Below are positions 61,793 to 64,000 of a DNA stretch of 64,000 nt, piece after piece (position 1 is the first letter of the stretch; every line of letters begins with the position of its first letter). The notes under the pieces were generated by a model. The model saw only the letters and a list, made by a program, of their open reading frames with translations. It had not been told where the DNA came from and made no database searches. Source of the stretch: Trichomonas vaginalis G3 (lineage: Eukaryota; Parabasalia; Trichomonadida; Trichomonadidae); the NCBI RefSeq assembly GCF_026262505.1, contig NC_067204.1, positions 11,736,522 through 11,800,521 on the forward strand, in the 5' to 3' direction. The position numbers and the translations under genes are program-made.

Positions 61793-63292
61793 TCAAACGA
61801 AACGTTCTTTTGTTCCAACTTTTCTTCTATTGACTCCATAATTAAGCAAATGTATATCAAGTTCGGGACTATTTAATTGATTATATAATGTTTCATTGAT
61901 ACATCTTCTTGAAAATAAGTGATATTTATCTTCACATTTGGTGCATTTAAGAGATTTTGTGATTTCGCATGAAGTGCAATGATCTGGGCAATTCTCGCAA
62001 GAAGAGTTTGATGCATAAGTTCCTGAAGGACAACTAGAATGACAAGAACTATTATATAAATAAAATCCTGATTCACATTTGCTACATGTTGTTGAATCCA
62101 TGCATAGTAGACAGTTTGATGAACATTCAATGCAATTTGAGTTACTTTTATATGTACCATCAGGGTGATTACTTAAGCATTGATTTTTGTAGAATTTTTT
62201 ACCAGAGGCACAAGCTGAACAAACTGTGGAACTAGTGCAGGCAGTACATGAAGAATCACAACTTTGACAAATTGATCCTGAGGCGTAAAAGCCTAATGGG
62301 CATGATGTAAGGCATGAGCTTTCGTAAAGATAGTATCCTGAAGAGCAGCTTGTACATTGTGTAGAACTGGAGCAACTTGAGCAGCCTGTTGGACAAACGA
62401 CACAATTTCCATCAGTATCAGTGCCATATGGGCAGCTTGTAACGCAACTTCCTTTGTATAATTTGTAACCATCATTGCATTTTGTACAAGTGGAGTTAGT
62501 GTAGCAAATTTGGCATGGAGACGTGCAAGAATATGGAGTTATTGTCACATAACTATTTTCCGTGGTTTTATGGCCAGGGGTACACGTAAACCCCGAAGGC
62601 ATATAAGATTTTCCTCCATAACCAACCAAGCTTGCTGAAATGCTTGATTGTCCTGAGCCACCTTTGCCACACAAAATACCCCCTCCTCCACCGCTCCCCG
62701 GGAATGTTCCGCTTGTTCCATCTTTCCCAGATCCAGAGCAATCAACTACACTTGCTGAATCAGTAATAACTTCTTCTTCATAATAGCCAGAATTCCAAAT
62801 AATATGATATACGTTATTACCACATCCACCAGGAGCACCGCGAACTACATTTACAGATCCTGATCCTCCTGCTGCAACAATAATTGGCGAGCTATCCAGA
62901 TAAATACCGCTTGACCCACCACCAGCGCCAGAATTTGTTGTTAATCCTGATTTTCCTGTATAAGTGCCAGCAGAACCACCATTTGAATATCCAGCAGTTC
63001 CTTTTTGCCCATCACCTCCTACAATAATTTCAAATGTTAAGGCACTTTGTCCCTCATAATTATAAATACCAGTTATATGTGCCCCTAGTCCAGGATCTTC
63101 ACCTGGTGAGGAACCAGAATTATATATTCCTCCTGAGGCTCCTTTAGCAGTGAAGGTATACGTTCCTGGATACAAAACTGCTTGGTATGTTCCGCTCGAA
63201 CTCCATGTTTTAGAGGACAAAACAACAGTTGACTCTCGAGAATACCTAGAATAATTGATAGAAAACGCTGTTAAAAAGAGTATTGGAAGCAT
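61793..63292 (-). CDS. Secreted glycine-rich / furin-like cysteine-rich protein, 499 aa
   Basis: A short hydrophobic start (MLPILFLTAFSINYS) looks like a signal peptide. Residues ~30-250 form a glycine-rich domain (YTFTAKGASGG, EIIVGGDGQKG, SGAGGGSSGIYL, PGSGGGGGILCGKGG) like the ligand-binding Gly-rich region of ALK/LTK-type proteins. Residues ~255-465 are furin-like repeats with CxxC spacing (CTKCNDGYKLYKGSCVTSCP and similar, about five to six rounds). No C-terminal membrane helix is present, whereas I would expect one if it were a surface receptor-like protein. It is probably secreted, or truncated at its C-terminus. A role in host contact is inference. Confidence 0.75.
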   Translation of the reverse strand: MLPILFLTAFSINYSRYSRESTVVLSSKTWSSSGTYQAVLYPGTYTFTAKGASGGIYNSGSSPGEDPGLGAHITGIYNYEGQSALTFEIIVGGDGQKGTAGYSNGGSAGTYTGKSGLTTNSGAGGGSSGIYLDSSPIIVAAGGSGSVNVVRGAPGGCGNNVYHIIWNSGYYEEEVITDSASVVDCSGSGKDGTSGTFPGSGGGGGILCGKGGSGQSSISASLVGYGGKSYMPSGFTCTPGHKTTENSYVTITPYSCTSPCQICYTNSTCTKCNDGYKLYKGSCVTSCPYGTDTDGNCVVCPTGCSSCSSSTQCTSCSSGYYLYESSCLTSCPLGFYASGSICQSCDSSCTACTSSTVCSACASGKKFYKNQCLSNHPDGTYKSNSNCIECSSNCLLCMDSTTCSKCESGFYLYNSSCHSSCPSGTYASNSSCENCPDHCTSCEITKSLKCTKCEDKYHLFSRRCINETLYNQLNSPELDIHLLNYGVNRRKVGTKERFV

Positions 63293-63701
63293 TAATTTTA
63301 AAACTATTTTTAAGGGAATTTTTTACATGTTTTCAAATTTGAGAGTTTAATAAGAGTTTTGGCTTTAATAGTTAAATGTAATTGGTACATAACGGAATAA
63401 TAAAAAATACTAATAGTAGGAATGTAAGGATCGATGTAATTGATAACAATTTCATCGTAAGCCATCTGAAAAATTGAAATACTTCAGAAAAAATTGCCGA
63501 TCATTAACAAAATAATTGATAGAAGTGTTCTACTTAGTCTGAAATATAAAATATTTATATCTTAGAAAATTTAAGAGTGATGGAGAAAATTTTCGTTGAA
63601 CCTTTGTGGTTGGAGTATTTTAAAAAGCAGAGTCAATAAATAAATGTATACACACAATTTTTAACAACAAATTTAATGATTTTAACAAAATTAAAATTAA
63701 A
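63293..63701. other. Intergenic, nothing recognised
   Basis: AT-rich DNA between two minus-strand genes. It should hold the promoter of the secreted protein gene, but I saw no convincing initiator. Confidence 0.5.
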
Positions 63702-64000
63702 TTATTTTCTTTTTCCTTTCTTACCATCTTTTCCGCCTTTGCCTCTTCCCTTTCCCTCATTCTTGTTCTGTGTAGGCTGTGCAAATGTCACTGGAGGAGC
63801 TTTATCGTTATGATTTATAATTATTGGTTCAATGTTGTTATTTTTATCTATTTTAAGGAATCCACCTTTATTTTTGAACTCTCCAGCATACCATGGTGCT
63901 GAAAACACCGTAATTACTGAGTTTTCCGGTGAAAAAGGATATTCAATTCCTTCTTCAGCCATTTGATGCGCTCTGATGATTTTAGTCAGGTTATTTGCTT
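63702..64000 (-). CDS. C-terminal end of a PPP-family Ser/Thr phosphatase (partial)
   Basis: The frame runs off the right edge. The visible 99 residues begin LTKIIRAHQMAEEGIEYPF and continue with VITVFSAPWYAGEFKNKGGF, the last metal- and substrate-binding segment of PP1/PP2A/PP2B-type phosphatases (usually FSAPNYCGEF). The conserved His in RAHQ is present. Asn-Tyr-Cys is replaced by Trp-Tyr-Ala, which is unusual. A low-complexity basic tail (KGRGKGGKDGKKGKRK) follows. The subtype cannot be told from this end. Confidence 0.85.
   Translation of the reverse strand, partial: ANNLTKIIRAHQMAEEGIEYPFSPENSVITVFSAPWYAGEFKNKGGFLKIDKNNNIEPIIINHNDKAPPVTFAQPTQNKNEGKGRGKGGKDGKKGKRK

Overview
The window looks like nuclear DNA of a trichomonad, most probably Trichomonas vaginalis or a close relative. 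It is AT-rich, and the genes are intron-free and closely spaced. Several genes have a T-C-A-Py-Py-(T/A) initiator a few to about 30 nt before the ATG (CCT7, quinone reductase, ALG1, SFI1-like, DBR1, CDC50). It carries a complete Maverick/Polinton, two mariner copies of the Tvmar1 kind, ankyrin genes of the trichomonad type and a glycine-rich/cysteine-rich surface protein. No search was run, so the species is inferred from gene families and repeats.

Layout. 1-9 kb: the end of an unknown gene, IFT20 (intraflagellar transport), a 757-bp TIR element, chaperonin subunit CCT7, a flavodoxin-fold quinone reductase, an ALG1-like mannosyltransferase, and a BTB/discoidin-type gene split by a 1.06-kb TIR element that contains a 121-bp tandem array. 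9-25 kb: a repeat-dense block with almost identical 18-bp inverted repeats at its two ends (9150 and 24771). Inside are a three-way-junction palindrome, a 120-bp tandem array, two ~99% identical copies of a 0.94-kb element with five consecutive hairpins, a TBC-domain gene whose 5' end is cut at the edge of one copy, two convergent ankyrin genes (both interrupted), a nest of small TA-type MITEs, an SFI1-like gene with one frameshift, and DBR1 with one frameshift. 25-35 kb: intact host genes, namely a 465-aa unknown, a 2138-aa TOR-family protein with a degenerate kinase site, and a CDC50/LEM3 flippase subunit.

35.47-58.21 kb: one Maverick/Polinton with 206-207-bp terminal inverted repeats and a 6-bp target duplication (ATTAAA). 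Its left half reads rightward (two unknown genes, protein-primed DNA polymerase B, integrase, primase-helicase). Its right half mostly reads leftward (fibre-like protein, several unknown genes, packaging ATPase, major capsid) with small genes near the right end. It is broken in roughly a dozen places. Two young mariners also sit inside it, one in the helicase gene and one in the capsid gene. Tandem arrays in opposite orientation flank the helicase gene. The TIRs are almost identical, so insertion was recent.

58.3-64 kb: ribosomal protein eL13, a decayed CDC50 scrap, a 626-aa coiled-coil protein, a secreted glycine-rich/cysteine-rich protein, and the C-terminal end of a PPP-family phosphatase running off the window.

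The host genes are unrelated housekeeping genes with no operon logic. The best candidates for something undescribed are the hairpin-array element, the TOR-like pseudokinase, the three-way-junction palindrome, and a set of 36-60-aa Maverick proteins that share one short helical motif.
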